Below are positions 16,451 to 25,105 of a DNA stretch of 64,000 bases, one piece after another. The position numbers and the translations under genes are program-made. The stretch covers positions 1-64,000 of the forward strand of contig CANRNJ010000004.1 of assembly GCA_947631955.1 (NCBI GenBank), read 5' to 3'. Each line of letters opens with the position of its first letter. Position 1 is the first letter of the stretch. The notes under the pieces were generated by a model. It ran no database searches, had not been told where the DNA came from, and saw only the letters and a list, made by a program, of their open reading frames with translations. This DNA comes from an uncultured Lachnospiraceae bacterium (GTDB lineage: Bacteria > Bacillota > Clostridia > Lachnospirales > Lachnospiraceae).

Positions 16451-17631
16451 CTTTTACGTTTGTGTCCAATTACATCAATCATCACCAGATCCCGCTTTGC
16501 AACTCGCTCTATAAGAAACTGGGAGCGGATTTTACGTTTATCCAGACCATGCCTATGGAGGAGGAACGGATCGCCATGGGTTGGGGGCTGGACGTCAGGG
16601 AGCTTCCGTATGTCCTGTGCCTGTATGAAGAGGAGCGGGAGTGCATAAAAAAGATAGAGGAAAGCGATGTGGTGATGTTCGGCTGGGCGCAGAGGGAAGA
16701 TCTGGCGGCGGCACGGCTTGATTCCGGCAGACCGACGCTGCGCGTGAGCGAGAGATTGTACCGGGAAGGACAGTGGAAAATGATCTCGCCGCGGGGATTG
16801 GCGGCGAAATACAGAGAGCATATCAAATACCGCAGAAAAAATGTCTGTATGCTGTGTGCGGGAGCCTATGCGGCATCGGATTTCCATCTGATCGGCGCCT
16901 ATCCCGGCAAAATGTTCCGGTGGGGCTATTTTACCGCGCTCCGCGTTTACAGCGACGAGCAGTTCCGCGATATGAAGCCGTCGGACGGCAGGCTCCACAT
17001 CGTGTGGGCGGGAAGGTTCATTCCGCTGAAACATCCTGAATATGCGGTGCGTCTTGCAAAGACCCTTCACGACAGGGGACACCGTTTTGTCATGCATATG
17101 CTGGGCGACGGGGAAATGGCTCCTGCGGTCAGGCGCAGCGTGGAAGAACTCGGCCTGACAGAGTTCTTTCGGTTTTATGGATATACGGAACCGGACAAAG
17201 TCCGCGATGTAATGGAAAAGTGCCATATCCACCTGTTTACGAGCAGCCGTCTGGAAGGATGGGGCGCCGTGGTCAATGAGGGGATGAACAGCGGCTGCGT
17301 GGAAGTGGTAAGCGCGGAAGTGGGCGCTGCCCCCTATCTGATCCGGCATGGAGAAAACGGGTTGGTCTATCCGGACGGCAGTTATGAGAAAATGGAAGAA
17401 ACGGTACTGGATCTGTTTCATAACTGGGATGCGCGTAAGCATATGGGAAGAGCCGCTTATGAAACGATCCGGGATATGTGGAATTCGGATCATGCCGCAG
17501 GTGAACTGCTGCGTTTCACAAGAGGATTGGTGGACGGAAAGATCCTTCCGGCCAAAGAAGGTCCGCTGAGCCCCGCGCCGGTCATACGTCCGCGGAAAAT
17601 GTACCGGGCGATGATGGATGGAGCGTTATAG
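16447..17631 (+). CDS. GT4-family glycosyltransferase
   Basis: 394 residues, GT-B fold. The N-terminus MTFTFVSNYINHHQIPLC is typical of a subgroup in exopolysaccharide clusters. HIVWAGRFIPLKHPEYAV and HMLGDGEMAPAV mark the donor domain, and SRLEGWGAVVNEGMNSG gives the E-x7-E motif. It starts at an ATGA overlap with the preceding GT4 gene. Its stop codon TAG is the first triplet of copy 2 of the 135-bp structured repeat. Confidence 0.9.
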   Translation: MTFTFVSNYINHHQIPLCNSLYKKLGADFTFIQTMPMEEERIAMGWGLDVRELPYVLCLYEEERECIKKIEESDVVMFGWAQREDLAAARLDSGRPTLRVSERLYREGQWKMISPRGLAAKYREHIKYRRKNVCMLCAGAYAASDFHLIGAYPGKMFRWGYFTALRVYSDEQFRDMKPSDGRLHIVWAGRFIPLKHPEYAVRLAKTLHDRGHRFVMHMLGDGEMAPAVRRSVEELGLTEFFRFYGYTEPDKVRDVMEKCHIHLFTSSRLEGWGAVVNEGMNSGCVEVVSAEVGAAPYLIRHGENGLVYPDGSYEKMEETVLDLFHNWDARKHMGRAAYETIRDMWNSDHAAGELLRFTRGLVDGKILPAKEGPLSPAPVIRPRKMYRAMMDGAL

Positions 17632-17764
17632 TGTGAAAAATCACACTGATGTGCTGATTTTTCACACGGGAATTTGTGTCGGAACGTCACAAATTCCCCT
17701 GATGGCAGACGCGAATTTGAGATTCGCGTCGCCCCGTCGCGAAAACGCTCCGGAATGGAGATTA
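17629..17764 (+). repeat. Structured repeat, copy 2
   Basis: It matches 2204-2338 almost base for base from hairpin 2 onward. Hairpin 1 keeps its outer stem (GTGTGAAAAATC with GATTTTTCACAC) but has a different inner part (CAC-TGAT-GTG), so pairing is preserved although sequence is not. The hairpin 2 loop is TCGGAACGT, which still pairs with ACGCTCCGG except for one A-C mismatch. It begins at the stop of one gene and ends 25 bp before the next start. Confidence 0.9.
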
Positions 17765-17789
17765 GTACGATTTTGGCAGGAGAGGAATC

Positions 17790-18794
17790 ATGGATGAGAA
17801 GATCAGCGTGATAGTGCCGGTATACAATTCCATAGACTGTCTGGAAAAATGTGTGACTTCGATCTGCGCGCAGACCTACACGAATCTGGAGATCCTTCTG
17901 ATAGACGACGGATCTACGGACGGCACCGACAGGCTGTGCGAACGGCTTGCCGCAGAGGACGATCGTATTCATACTTATCACAAAGCAAACGGCGGCGCAT
18001 CTTCGGCGCGCAATTGCGGTATCCGGATGGCAGGCGGCAGGTATCTTGGATTCGTGGACAGCGACGATTACATTGAGCCGGATATGTATGAGCGGATGGC
18101 CGGGGCCATGCAGAAAGGTCCTGCCCCGATCGTACAGATCTCTCGTGACGAGGTGGATGAAAAAGGGAAAAGACTGCCGGATGTGTGTGTGCCGCCGGAT
18201 CATGAACGTTTCTGCGGTTCGGAAGAATTTCTGAAAGAACTGCTGCTGCACAGGGGCGACTGTTCTTTTTGTACGAAACTGGTGAAAAAGGAACTGTTTG
18301 AGCGGCATTGTTTTCCAGAGGGCGTGCTGAATGAGGATTTCCGTCTTCTGGTGGAAATGCTTCAGGAAATAGAGGGCATCACGATCCTTCCGAAACAGTG
18401 TTATCATGTCGTGTGCCGTGCGGAGAGCACCACGCGCAGAAGGACGCAGGATAGTTTTTCAAGAGTGTTCATGGACATCGTGGACAATGCGGACAGGGTG
18501 CAGATACTGGTGGACAGGGATCATCCCGGCCTGCATGACTGCGCGGTGCGGTTCAATCTGTATCAGAGGCTGGATTATCTGCTGCATGTTCCCATTGCCC
18601 AGATGACGGCCGATAATGAATTCTATAAAAAGGTTGTCAGATATTTGAGAAAGCATGTGGGGGCCACGGTGTCAAATCCGTATCTGACGGGAAAAAATAA
18701 GATCTATCTGCTTCTTTTGACAATGGCGCCCAGAAAAGTCCGGGTAATCCATGCACATCGCATGGCGCGCAGAAACAGGGAGAAGACGGCGTAA
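17790..18794 (+). CDS. GT2 glycosyltransferase
   Basis: 334 residues. A canonical GT-A domain begins ISVIVPVYNSIDCLEKC, with LLIDDGSTDGTD, GGASSARNCGIRMAGG and the DxD motif FVDSDDYI. The C-terminal part (about 220-334) is basic and of variable type. GGAG precedes the ATG at a good distance. The 135-bp repeat occupies most of the upstream gap, so the gene may be controlled by it. The stop shares one base with the next start (TAATG). Confidence 0.92.
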   Translation: MDEKISVIVPVYNSIDCLEKCVTSICAQTYTNLEILLIDDGSTDGTDRLCERLAAEDDRIHTYHKANGGASSARNCGIRMAGGRYLGFVDSDDYIEPDMYERMAGAMQKGPAPIVQISRDEVDEKGKRLPDVCVPPDHERFCGSEEFLKELLLHRGDCSFCTKLVKKELFERHCFPEGVLNEDFRLLVEMLQEIEGITILPKQCYHVVCRAESTTRRRTQDSFSRVFMDIVDNADRVQILVDRDHPGLHDCAVRFNLYQRLDYLLHVPIAQMTADNEFYKKVVRYLRKHVGATVSNPYLTGKNKIYLLLLTMAPRKVRVIHAHRMARRNREKTA

Positions 18795-20398
18795 TGGAAC
18801 CAAGGCGGGAAGATGGCACAAAGAGATATCGAATCGTTTTTATCCTGATCTGGGCGGTCCAGATGGCAGCCGCTTTCTATTTCTGTACGCAGAAACAGGG
18901 CTTTCATGAAGACGAATATTATACATACTATTCCACGGCGCGCACAAACGGTTTTTATTTGAATGACGGTGAATGGATGGACCGGGACGTTTATCGAAAT
19001 GAGTTTGTAGTGCTGCCGAAGGAACGATTCCGTTACGGCTTGGTACGGCTGGTACAGTCATGGGATGTGCATCCGCCGGTATACTATTGGGTGTTCCACA
19101 CCGTGGAGTCGCTGACTCCCAACGTGTTTTCCAAGTGGACGGGGCTTGCCATTAATCTGGTCCTGCATGGCGTCAATATCGTACTCGTGGCGCTGCTGTC
19201 ATACAGGCTTGCCGGACGGAACAGGGGGACCGCTCTCTTTACGGTGCTGTTCTGGGGATTCGGTACGGCGGTCATGAGCGGCGTGGTATTTATCAGGATG
19301 TACGAACTGCTTACGACGTTTGTGCTGGCATGTGCCATACTGCATGTGCAAGCCCTTGAAAGGAAGGAAGCGGAACTTCCGGTGTTCCGGTGTCTGCTCC
19401 CGATGGCGGCGCTGACTTATCTTGGCTTTCTGACCCATTATTATTATTTTATCTTTTTATTCTATCTTGGGGCGGCGTTCTGTGTCTGTCTGCTGATACG
19501 GGACAGGCATATAAGAAACGGTATCCGGTACGGCGCGGCTCAGGGAGCGGCGTTTGTGCTTGCATGGCTTACTTATCCGGCGTGTCTGGGTCAGATGTTC
19601 CGCGGACAGAGGGGCGCGCAGGCTTCGGCCAATTTCTTTGATCTGTCCAACACGGTTGAACGGATCCGTTTTTTCTATGATCTGATGAACCGGTATGCGT
19701 TCGGACATCTGTTCCCGGCAGTCCTCTTCGCGGCGGCCGCGCTTGCAGCCGTGATCTTTTGGCGTGACCGCCGGTTCGTGAAGCTGCCGATGCAGTACTG
19801 GATGCTTCTGTCTGCCGCTGTGGGGTATTTTCTGACGGTATCCAAAACGGCTCTTCTTCTCGGCGATACGTCCAATCGTTATCAGCTGCCCATATATGGG
19901 ATCGCAGCCGCGCTGGCGTCTGCGGCTGTCGGAACGCTGTGGAGGGCGTTTGCGGGCGGCCGCGCGGATCTGGAGCGATACGGGAAGTACGCTGCCGCCG
20001 CGGTCCTGGCGGTATGCCTTGCGGCCGTACTGACGGGGTATAGCCGGGACGGCATGATCTTTCTGTATCCGGAGGACAAAGAGCAGACGGACTATGCGGT
20101 GCGCCGGGCCAAAGAGGATACGCCGTCCGTATATTTATATCAGCCGGGTGAAGAATGGTGCATATGGGACGTGGCGAACGAGCTGTTTGCGTATCCGGAG
20201 ATCTATTTTGCCTCTGCGGGAGGCAGCGGCGCGGTAGACGACGGACGGATACGGGACGCCGGGTCTTTGGTGGCGTACATTGCCAAAGGCGCGGACCGGC
20301 AGGAACAGATCGGCCGGCTGCTTGACAGTGCGCCGAAACTGACGGATTACCGATTGGTTTTTGAGGAAAAATACTGCGATGTCTATTACTTTGACTGA
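18794..20398 (+). CDS. GT-C-type integral membrane glycosyltransferase (GT39-like)
   Basis: 534 residues with about 11 helices. After the first helix comes FHEDEYYTYY, whose acidic pair fits the first-loop catalytic motif of GT39/PMT_2-type GT-C enzymes, and SWDVHPPVYYW further on supports that. A C-terminal soluble part (about 420-534) follows the last helix. It would use a polyprenyl-phosphate sugar on the outer face. It is coupled to the GT2 gene by a TAATG overlap. The substrate is unknown. Confidence 0.75.
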   Translation: MEPRREDGTKRYRIVFILIWAVQMAAAFYFCTQKQGFHEDEYYTYYSTARTNGFYLNDGEWMDRDVYRNEFVVLPKERFRYGLVRLVQSWDVHPPVYYWVFHTVESLTPNVFSKWTGLAINLVLHGVNIVLVALLSYRLAGRNRGTALFTVLFWGFGTAVMSGVVFIRMYELLTTFVLACAILHVQALERKEAELPVFRCLLPMAALTYLGFLTHYYYFIFLFYLGAAFCVCLLIRDRHIRNGIRYGAAQGAAFVLAWLTYPACLGQMFRGQRGAQASANFFDLSNTVERIRFFYDLMNRYAFGHLFPAVLFAAAALAAVIFWRDRRFVKLPMQYWMLLSAAVGYFLTVSKTALLLGDTSNRYQLPIYGIAAALASAAVGTLWRAFAGGRADLERYGKYAAAAVLAVCLAAVLTGYSRDGMIFLYPEDKEQTDYAVRRAKEDTPSVYLYQPGEEWCIWDVANELFAYPEIYFASAGGSGAVDDGRIRDAGSLVAYIAKGADRQEQIGRLLDSAPKLTDYRLVFEEKYCDVYYFD

Positions 20399-20441
20399 TG
20401 ATCACATGGCAGTATGCATTGATGATTAATGCGGGTACACA

Positions 20442-20470
20442 TTGCAATCAAATTGGCCCTATGCTATACT
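20442..20470 (+). promoter_or_regulatory. Predicted promoter of pseB
   Basis: TTGCAA, a 17-bp spacer, then TATACT preceded by TGC (extended -10). The start codon is 46 bp downstream. Confidence 0.75.
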
Positions 20471-20516
20471 AATTAGCGTATATCACAGGCGTGGAATGGG
20501 AAAAGGAGGAAGACGC

Positions 20517-21512
20517 ATGTTGGATGATAAAACGATCTTGGTTACCGGGGGCACGGGTTCTTTCGGCAAATGTTTTACCAGATATCTGCTGACACATTAC
20601 CGCCCGAAGAAGATCATTATATATTCGCGGGATGAATTTAAACAGTGGCTTATGGCGGACGAGTTTAAAGAATACGGAGATATCCTTCGGTTCTTTATCG
20701 GCGACGTGCGGGATCTGGAACGTCTTAGGAGAGCGTGTCAGGGCGTGGATTACATCGTACATGCGGCGGCGTTAAAACAGGTTCCCGCATGCGAGTATAA
20801 TCCGAACGAGGCGATCAAGACCAATATCCATGGTGCTATGAACGTGATCGAGGCGGCCTTGGATAAAGACGTGCACAGAGTAGTGGCTCTTTCCACCGAT
20901 AAGGCGGTCAATCCGGTCAATCTGTACGGAGGCACCAAGCTGGTATCGGACAAATTGTTTGTGGCGGCAAATGCCTACGCGGGTTCCAAGGACATCAATT
21001 TCTCCATTGTGCGGTACGGTAACGTTGCGGGGAGCCGGGGATCGGTCGTTCCTGTTTTTCATAAATTGATCAAAGAGGGCAAGACGGAACTGCCGGTTAC
21101 GGACGTCAGAATGACGCGTTTCTGGATCAGCCTGACGCAGGGCGTGGAACTGGTGATCAAGGCGCTGTCGGAGGCCAACGGCGGAGAAACGTTTATCAGC
21201 AAGATACCGTCTTTTAAAGTTACCGATCTGGCGGAGGCGATGCTGCCGGGATGTTCCATTCGCGAAACGGGCATCCGGCCGGGCGAAAAGCTTCATGAGA
21301 TCATGGTGACTAAAGAAGATTCCTATACGACTTACGAGTACGATAAGCATTTTATCGTGTATCCGCAGATGGTGTGGAATGACAGGCAGAAACCGGATCT
21401 GAGCGGACAGAAAGTCCAAGAAGGATTTTCGTACAGTTCCGATTCCAACACGGAATGGCTCTCGGTGGAGGATATCAGGGAACTGCTGAAAGGGCTGAAT
21501 CTGGAAGAATAA
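20517..21512 (+). CDS. pseB: UDP-GlcNAc 4,6-dehydratase (inverting), PseB
   Basis: 331 residues. It makes UDP-2-acetamido-2,6-dideoxy-beta-L-arabino-hexos-4-ulose, the first step to pseudaminic acid. MLDDKTILVTGGTGSFGKCF is the standard PseB N-terminus. YSRDEFKQW, AAALKQVPACEYNPNEAIKTN, STDKAVNPVNLYGGTK (catalytic Tyr-x3-Lys) and RYGNVAGSRGSV follow. I start at 20517, just after a strong AAAGGAGG; the frame is open to 20442 but without an SD. It has its own promoter and is followed by pseC. Confidence 0.95.
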   Translation: MLDDKTILVTGGTGSFGKCFTRYLLTHYRPKKIIIYSRDEFKQWLMADEFKEYGDILRFFIGDVRDLERLRRACQGVDYIVHAAALKQVPACEYNPNEAIKTNIHGAMNVIEAALDKDVHRVVALSTDKAVNPVNLYGGTKLVSDKLFVAANAYAGSKDINFSIVRYGNVAGSRGSVVPVFHKLIKEGKTELPVTDVRMTRFWISLTQGVELVIKALSEANGGETFISKIPSFKVTDLAEAMLPGCSIRETGIRPGEKLHEIMVTKEDSYTTYEYDKHFIVYPQMVWNDRQKPDLSGQKVQEGFSYSSDSNTEWLSVEDIRELLKGLNLEE

Positions 21513-21541
21513 AAAAGAGCATTGAAAAGACCACAGCAGCG

Positions 21542-21575
21542 GGGGCATGTATCGATACATGTCCCTGATCGATCA
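21542..21575. promoter_or_regulatory. Paired palindromes between pseB and pseC
   Basis: Positions 21546-21561 form a perfect 16-bp palindrome (CATGTATCGATACATG), flanked by G and C runs that extend the symmetry (one G-T pair). Directly after it, TGATCGATCA (21566-21575) is a second perfect palindrome. There is no T-run, so it is not an obvious terminator. It may be an operator or a transcript-processing hairpin. Confidence 0.5.
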
Positions 21576-21609
21576 TAACGCATAAACGGATATGCAGACG
21601 GAGGAGATC

Positions 21610-22818
21610 ATGGAGCGGCAGCTTGATAAACCGGCGATAGAGGGCGGCGTCCCGGCAAGGGACACAAAAATATATTACGGGCATCAGTACATCGATGAAG
21701 CGGATGTGGAAGCGGTGGTAGACGTGCTGCGCCACCACGATCTTACATGCGGCCCAAAGATCAAAGAACTCGAAGACAAACTGTGCGCGGTGACGGGAGC
21801 CAAATATGCGGTGGCCTGCAGCAGCGGGACCGCCGCGCTTCATATAGCCTGTCTTGCCGCGGGCGTGGGAGAAGGAGATGAAGTGATCACGACGCCGATC
21901 ACTTTTGCGGCATCCGCCAACTGTGCTCTGTACTGCGGCGCGCGGCCCGTCTTTGCGGATATTGATCCGGAAACTTACAATATCGATCCCAGGCGGGTAA
22001 AAGAGGCGGTCACGGAAAAGACCAAAGCGGTGGTCGCAGTAGATTATACCGGGCAGTCTGCGGCGTTGGATCCGCTGCTGGAGATCTGTAAGGAGCACGG
22101 ATTGATCCTGATCGAAGACGGAGCGCATGTTATCGGGACTAAATATAAAGGAAGGGCTAACGGATCCGTGTCCGATATGACCACGTTCAGTTTTCATCCG
22201 GTCAAGACGGTCACCGGCGGAGAAGGCGGCGCCGTGCTCACGAACGATGTGACATTGTACCGCAGACTGCTTCTCTACCGCGCCCACGGGATCACGAGGG
22301 ATGAAAGCCTGATGGAGCATGAACCGGACGGACCATGGTATTATGAACAAGTCGCGCTGGGATACAATTATCGTATCACGGATATTCAGGCGGCGCTGAT
22401 CATCAGCCAGCTTGACAAGCTGCCTATGTTCCGCGAGAGAAGAAAGGCGATCACCGCAAGATATAACGAAGCGTTCGGAAAGATCCCGTCGCTTTATGTG
22501 CAGAAGGAGATCCCGGAGTCGGACACCACGAGGCATCTTTATATCCTGCGCATCATCCCGGAGAAACTGACGATCGACAGAAAGCGGTTCTTTGAGGCGT
22601 TGGCGGCGGAAAACGTATGCTGCAACGTGCATTATATACCGACTTATTATTTTCCGTATTATGAGAAACTCGGCTATCGAAGAGGGATATGTCCCAATGC
22701 GGAAAAACTGTATGAGGAGATCATCTCCCTGCCGATCTACTATGCCATGAGCGACGAAGATGTGGAGAGCGTTATTGAAGCTGTGACGAAGATCGCAGTT
22801 TATTATGCGAGGAAATGA
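21610..22818 (+). CDS. pseC: UDP-4-amino-4,6-dideoxy-N-acetyl-beta-L-altrosamine transaminase, PseC
   Basis: 402 residues, DegT/DnrJ/EryC1/StrS aminotransferase. It takes the PseB product and adds the 4-amino group using PLP and glutamate. PAIEGGVPARDTKIYYGHQY is followed by ACSSGTAALHIA, TTPITFAASANC, LILIEDGAHVIG and SFHPVKTVTGGEGG (PLP lysine). The closing GYNYRITDIQAALIISQL is PseC-like. I prefer the ATG at 21610, which has GGAGGA 5-7 nt upstream; an in-frame ATG at 21592 lacks an SD. It follows pseB by about 100 bp. Confidence 0.93.
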   Translation: MERQLDKPAIEGGVPARDTKIYYGHQYIDEADVEAVVDVLRHHDLTCGPKIKELEDKLCAVTGAKYAVACSSGTAALHIACLAAGVGEGDEVITTPITFAASANCALYCGARPVFADIDPETYNIDPRRVKEAVTEKTKAVVAVDYTGQSAALDPLLEICKEHGLILIEDGAHVIGTKYKGRANGSVSDMTTFSFHPVKTVTGGEGGAVLTNDVTLYRRLLLYRAHGITRDESLMEHEPDGPWYYEQVALGYNYRITDIQAALIISQLDKLPMFRERRKAITARYNEAFGKIPSLYVQKEIPESDTTRHLYILRIIPEKLTIDRKRFFEALAAENVCCNVHYIPTYYFPYYEKLGYRRGICPNAEKLYEEIISLPIYYAMSDEDVESVIEAVTKIAVYYARK

Positions 22819-22821
22819 TGT

Positions 22822-25047
22822 ATGCGGGCAGGAGAGATATCGATAAAAACAAAGATGATCTATGCCGCAGCGGTATGTCTTATTCTGGTGTTTCTCTGGC
22901 TGGGCAATGAAGGGAGCAGTCCGCTGATCTATCTGGGGTCCGAGCTGCAGCATTCCGTGGGCTTGATCGATTCCCAGTACAGCCTTGTGATACAGGAGAG
23001 CGTTGCCATGAACGGTATTGTGGCCAATACGCCGAAGTACGTTCTGAACCGCGGAAGTTATACGGTATGGCTGAACTATACCGCGCAGGAGGCGGACTCT
23101 GTTCTGGAACTGTGGGAACAGGGAAGAAAGCTGGCGGCATGGACGATCGATCCGTCAAAAACGCACATCACGGCGGATTTCACGCTGACAAGCGACGCGC
23201 AGCAGCTTCAGTTTCAGATCAATTACAGCGGAAAAGGCCCGTTGACGATCAAAGAATTGAGTTTTCAGCCGCAGACCATGTTCTACACGGATACGCTGTT
23301 TATGATGGCGGTGTTCCTGATCGGAAGTGTGGCGGTGTGGCTTTCCTATTCCGGAAAGATTCCCCGGCCGACGCAGGAACAGATCGTGGATTACAGCATC
23401 ATTTTGGGTGTGGCGCTGCTTGCCTCGACGCCGATGATGCAGACCTATCTCTATAACGGGGACGATCTGTGTTATCATCTGGCGCGTTTAGAGGGGCTCA
23501 AAGACGGTATTTTAGACGGGCAGATCCCGGTCAATATACTGCCTGAAGGACTTCAGGGAAACGGTTATCTCAACGCGATGTACCCATATCTTTTCCTGTA
23601 CATCGGCGCATTCCTGCGTATCCTCAGGGTATCGCTTGGGCTGTCTTATAAAGTTTTGATCTTTCTTGCAAACCTAGGGTCGGCAGTATGTGCATATGCG
23701 GCGATGCGCTCCATGTGCAGGTCCAGACGGAGCGTTATACTGGCGGTGGTACTGTATACGCTTATGCCGTACCGCTTTACCAATATCTTCTCCAGAGGGG
23801 ATCTGGGGGAAACTTTCGCGCTGGTCTTCTGGCCGCTTGTCATTGCAGGGCTCTATCATATCGTTATCGGGGATCAAAAACGCTGGTATTATCTGACGAT
23901 CGGTCTTGGCGGTATTTTGCAGAGTCATATTCTGAGTGCGGCTTTTGCTTCGGTCTTCTGTGTGATCACCGCGCTCATATACTGTGTGCGGATCGTGCGC
24001 GAAAAACGGTATTTCGGGATCGGCAAGGCGGCGGGGCTCTTTTTCCTGTTGAATATGTGGTATCTGGTGCCGTTTTTCTATTATTATTTCGGCGGCGATC
24101 TGAGTACGGAGGTGCTTCGGTGGAGCGGCTATTTTGAACAGTCCATCAATCCTTCCAATTTTACACAGAGTATCAGTCTGTACAACAAACAATATTTTTC
24201 GCTCGGTCTTGCTCTTTTGGGCTGCGTCGGCATCGCCGTTATCTGGCTGCTGTGCGAAAGAAGCAGCACGAAGACGGCGAAGGACGGATATCTGCTGTAT
24301 CTGTTGGTGTTTGGCTGTATCCTCACTTATATGACGACGGGGTACTTCCCCAACAGGGCGCTGCTTGTCAATGAAACATACAGGGATATCGTTACGATGA
24401 TCCAGTTCCCATGGCGGTTCCTTGGTCCCGCATGTACATGTTTCTTGTTTGCGGGGGCTGTCAGCCTTGGCCGATCCGATATTTTAAAACCGTACCGCAA
24501 CATCATATTCGCCCTGTTAGTGGGTCTGAATCTTTTTGTGATCGTTTCGGTGCCGACGGATAACAATCATATGCCTTACGACAATGCGGCTGCGGCTGCG
24601 TCGAAAGGGCATGAGAGCAAGCTGGCGGCCAATATCGGATTGTTCTATCCGTACGAGTGGCGTCTGGACGGGGCCGACGATGCGAAACTGACAAGCAGCG
24701 TCGTCACATCCGATGTGAACGATATGACGATACGTGATTTTCAGAGAAAAGGGACGAAGAGTGAAGTGACTTATGCCGCCCGGAAAGAAGGCTGTTTCCT
24801 TGAACTGCCGATACAGAACTATCGGGGATACCGCGCTTATGACGAGAATGGCGACGCGGTGCAGATCCTGAAGGGCGAGGCCGGCAGAATGAGGTTTGCC
24901 GTGGCCGGAGATGGCGCGGAGCATAAGATCTATGTCAGATACGGCCCCAATCCGTTGTTTCTGGCGGCGGATCTTATTTCCGGACTGACGATAGGGGGTG
25001 CGGCAATCTGTCTGTGGAGGAAACGGAAACGCAGATGCGAAGCGTAG
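22822..25047 (+). CDS. Large membrane protein with N-terminal extracytoplasmic domain
   Basis: 741 residues. One helix (about 9-27) is followed by a beta-rich outer domain (about 35-150), then about 12 helices, a C-terminal outer domain and a final helix before a basic tail. GDDLCYHLARLEGLKDGI with NILPEGLQGNGYLNAMYPYL resembles membrane proteins annotated as 6-pyruvoyl-tetrahydropterin synthase-related or YfhO-like, possible GT-C enzymes. It starts 3 bp after pseC, so it is probably co-expressed with pseudaminic acid synthesis. Its function is inferred from context only. Confidence 0.65.
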   Translation: MRAGEISIKTKMIYAAAVCLILVFLWLGNEGSSPLIYLGSELQHSVGLIDSQYSLVIQESVAMNGIVANTPKYVLNRGSYTVWLNYTAQEADSVLELWEQGRKLAAWTIDPSKTHITADFTLTSDAQQLQFQINYSGKGPLTIKELSFQPQTMFYTDTLFMMAVFLIGSVAVWLSYSGKIPRPTQEQIVDYSIILGVALLASTPMMQTYLYNGDDLCYHLARLEGLKDGILDGQIPVNILPEGLQGNGYLNAMYPYLFLYIGAFLRILRVSLGLSYKVLIFLANLGSAVCAYAAMRSMCRSRRSVILAVVLYTLMPYRFTNIFSRGDLGETFALVFWPLVIAGLYHIVIGDQKRWYYLTIGLGGILQSHILSAAFASVFCVITALIYCVRIVREKRYFGIGKAAGLFFLLNMWYLVPFFYYYFGGDLSTEVLRWSGYFEQSINPSNFTQSISLYNKQYFSLGLALLGCVGIAVIWLLCERSSTKTAKDGYLLYLLVFGCILTYMTTGYFPNRALLVNETYRDIVTMIQFPWRFLGPACTCFLFAGAVSLGRSDILKPYRNIIFALLVGLNLFVIVSVPTDNNHMPYDNAAAAASKGHESKLAANIGLFYPYEWRLDGADDAKLTSSVVTSDVNDMTIRDFQRKGTKSEVTYAARKEGCFLELPIQNYRGYRAYDENGDAVQILKGEAGRMRFAVAGDGAEHKIYVRYGPNPLFLAADLISGLTIGGAAICLWRKRKRRCEA

Positions 25048-25105
25048 CGTGGAAGAGGGCGGCATTACAGGATGCAGCCGGGAAACGAGAAGGAGGGATT
25101 ATGGT

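Noticed and set aside
20517-21512. pseB as a retaining (PglF-type) dehydratase
   Set aside because: The Tyr-x3-Lys motif and lack of N-terminal helices mark the inverting PseB type.
21475-22953. Minus-strand open frame of 492 codons opposite pseC
   Set aside because: Antisense shadow of a well-supported aminotransferase gene; no SD or motif.
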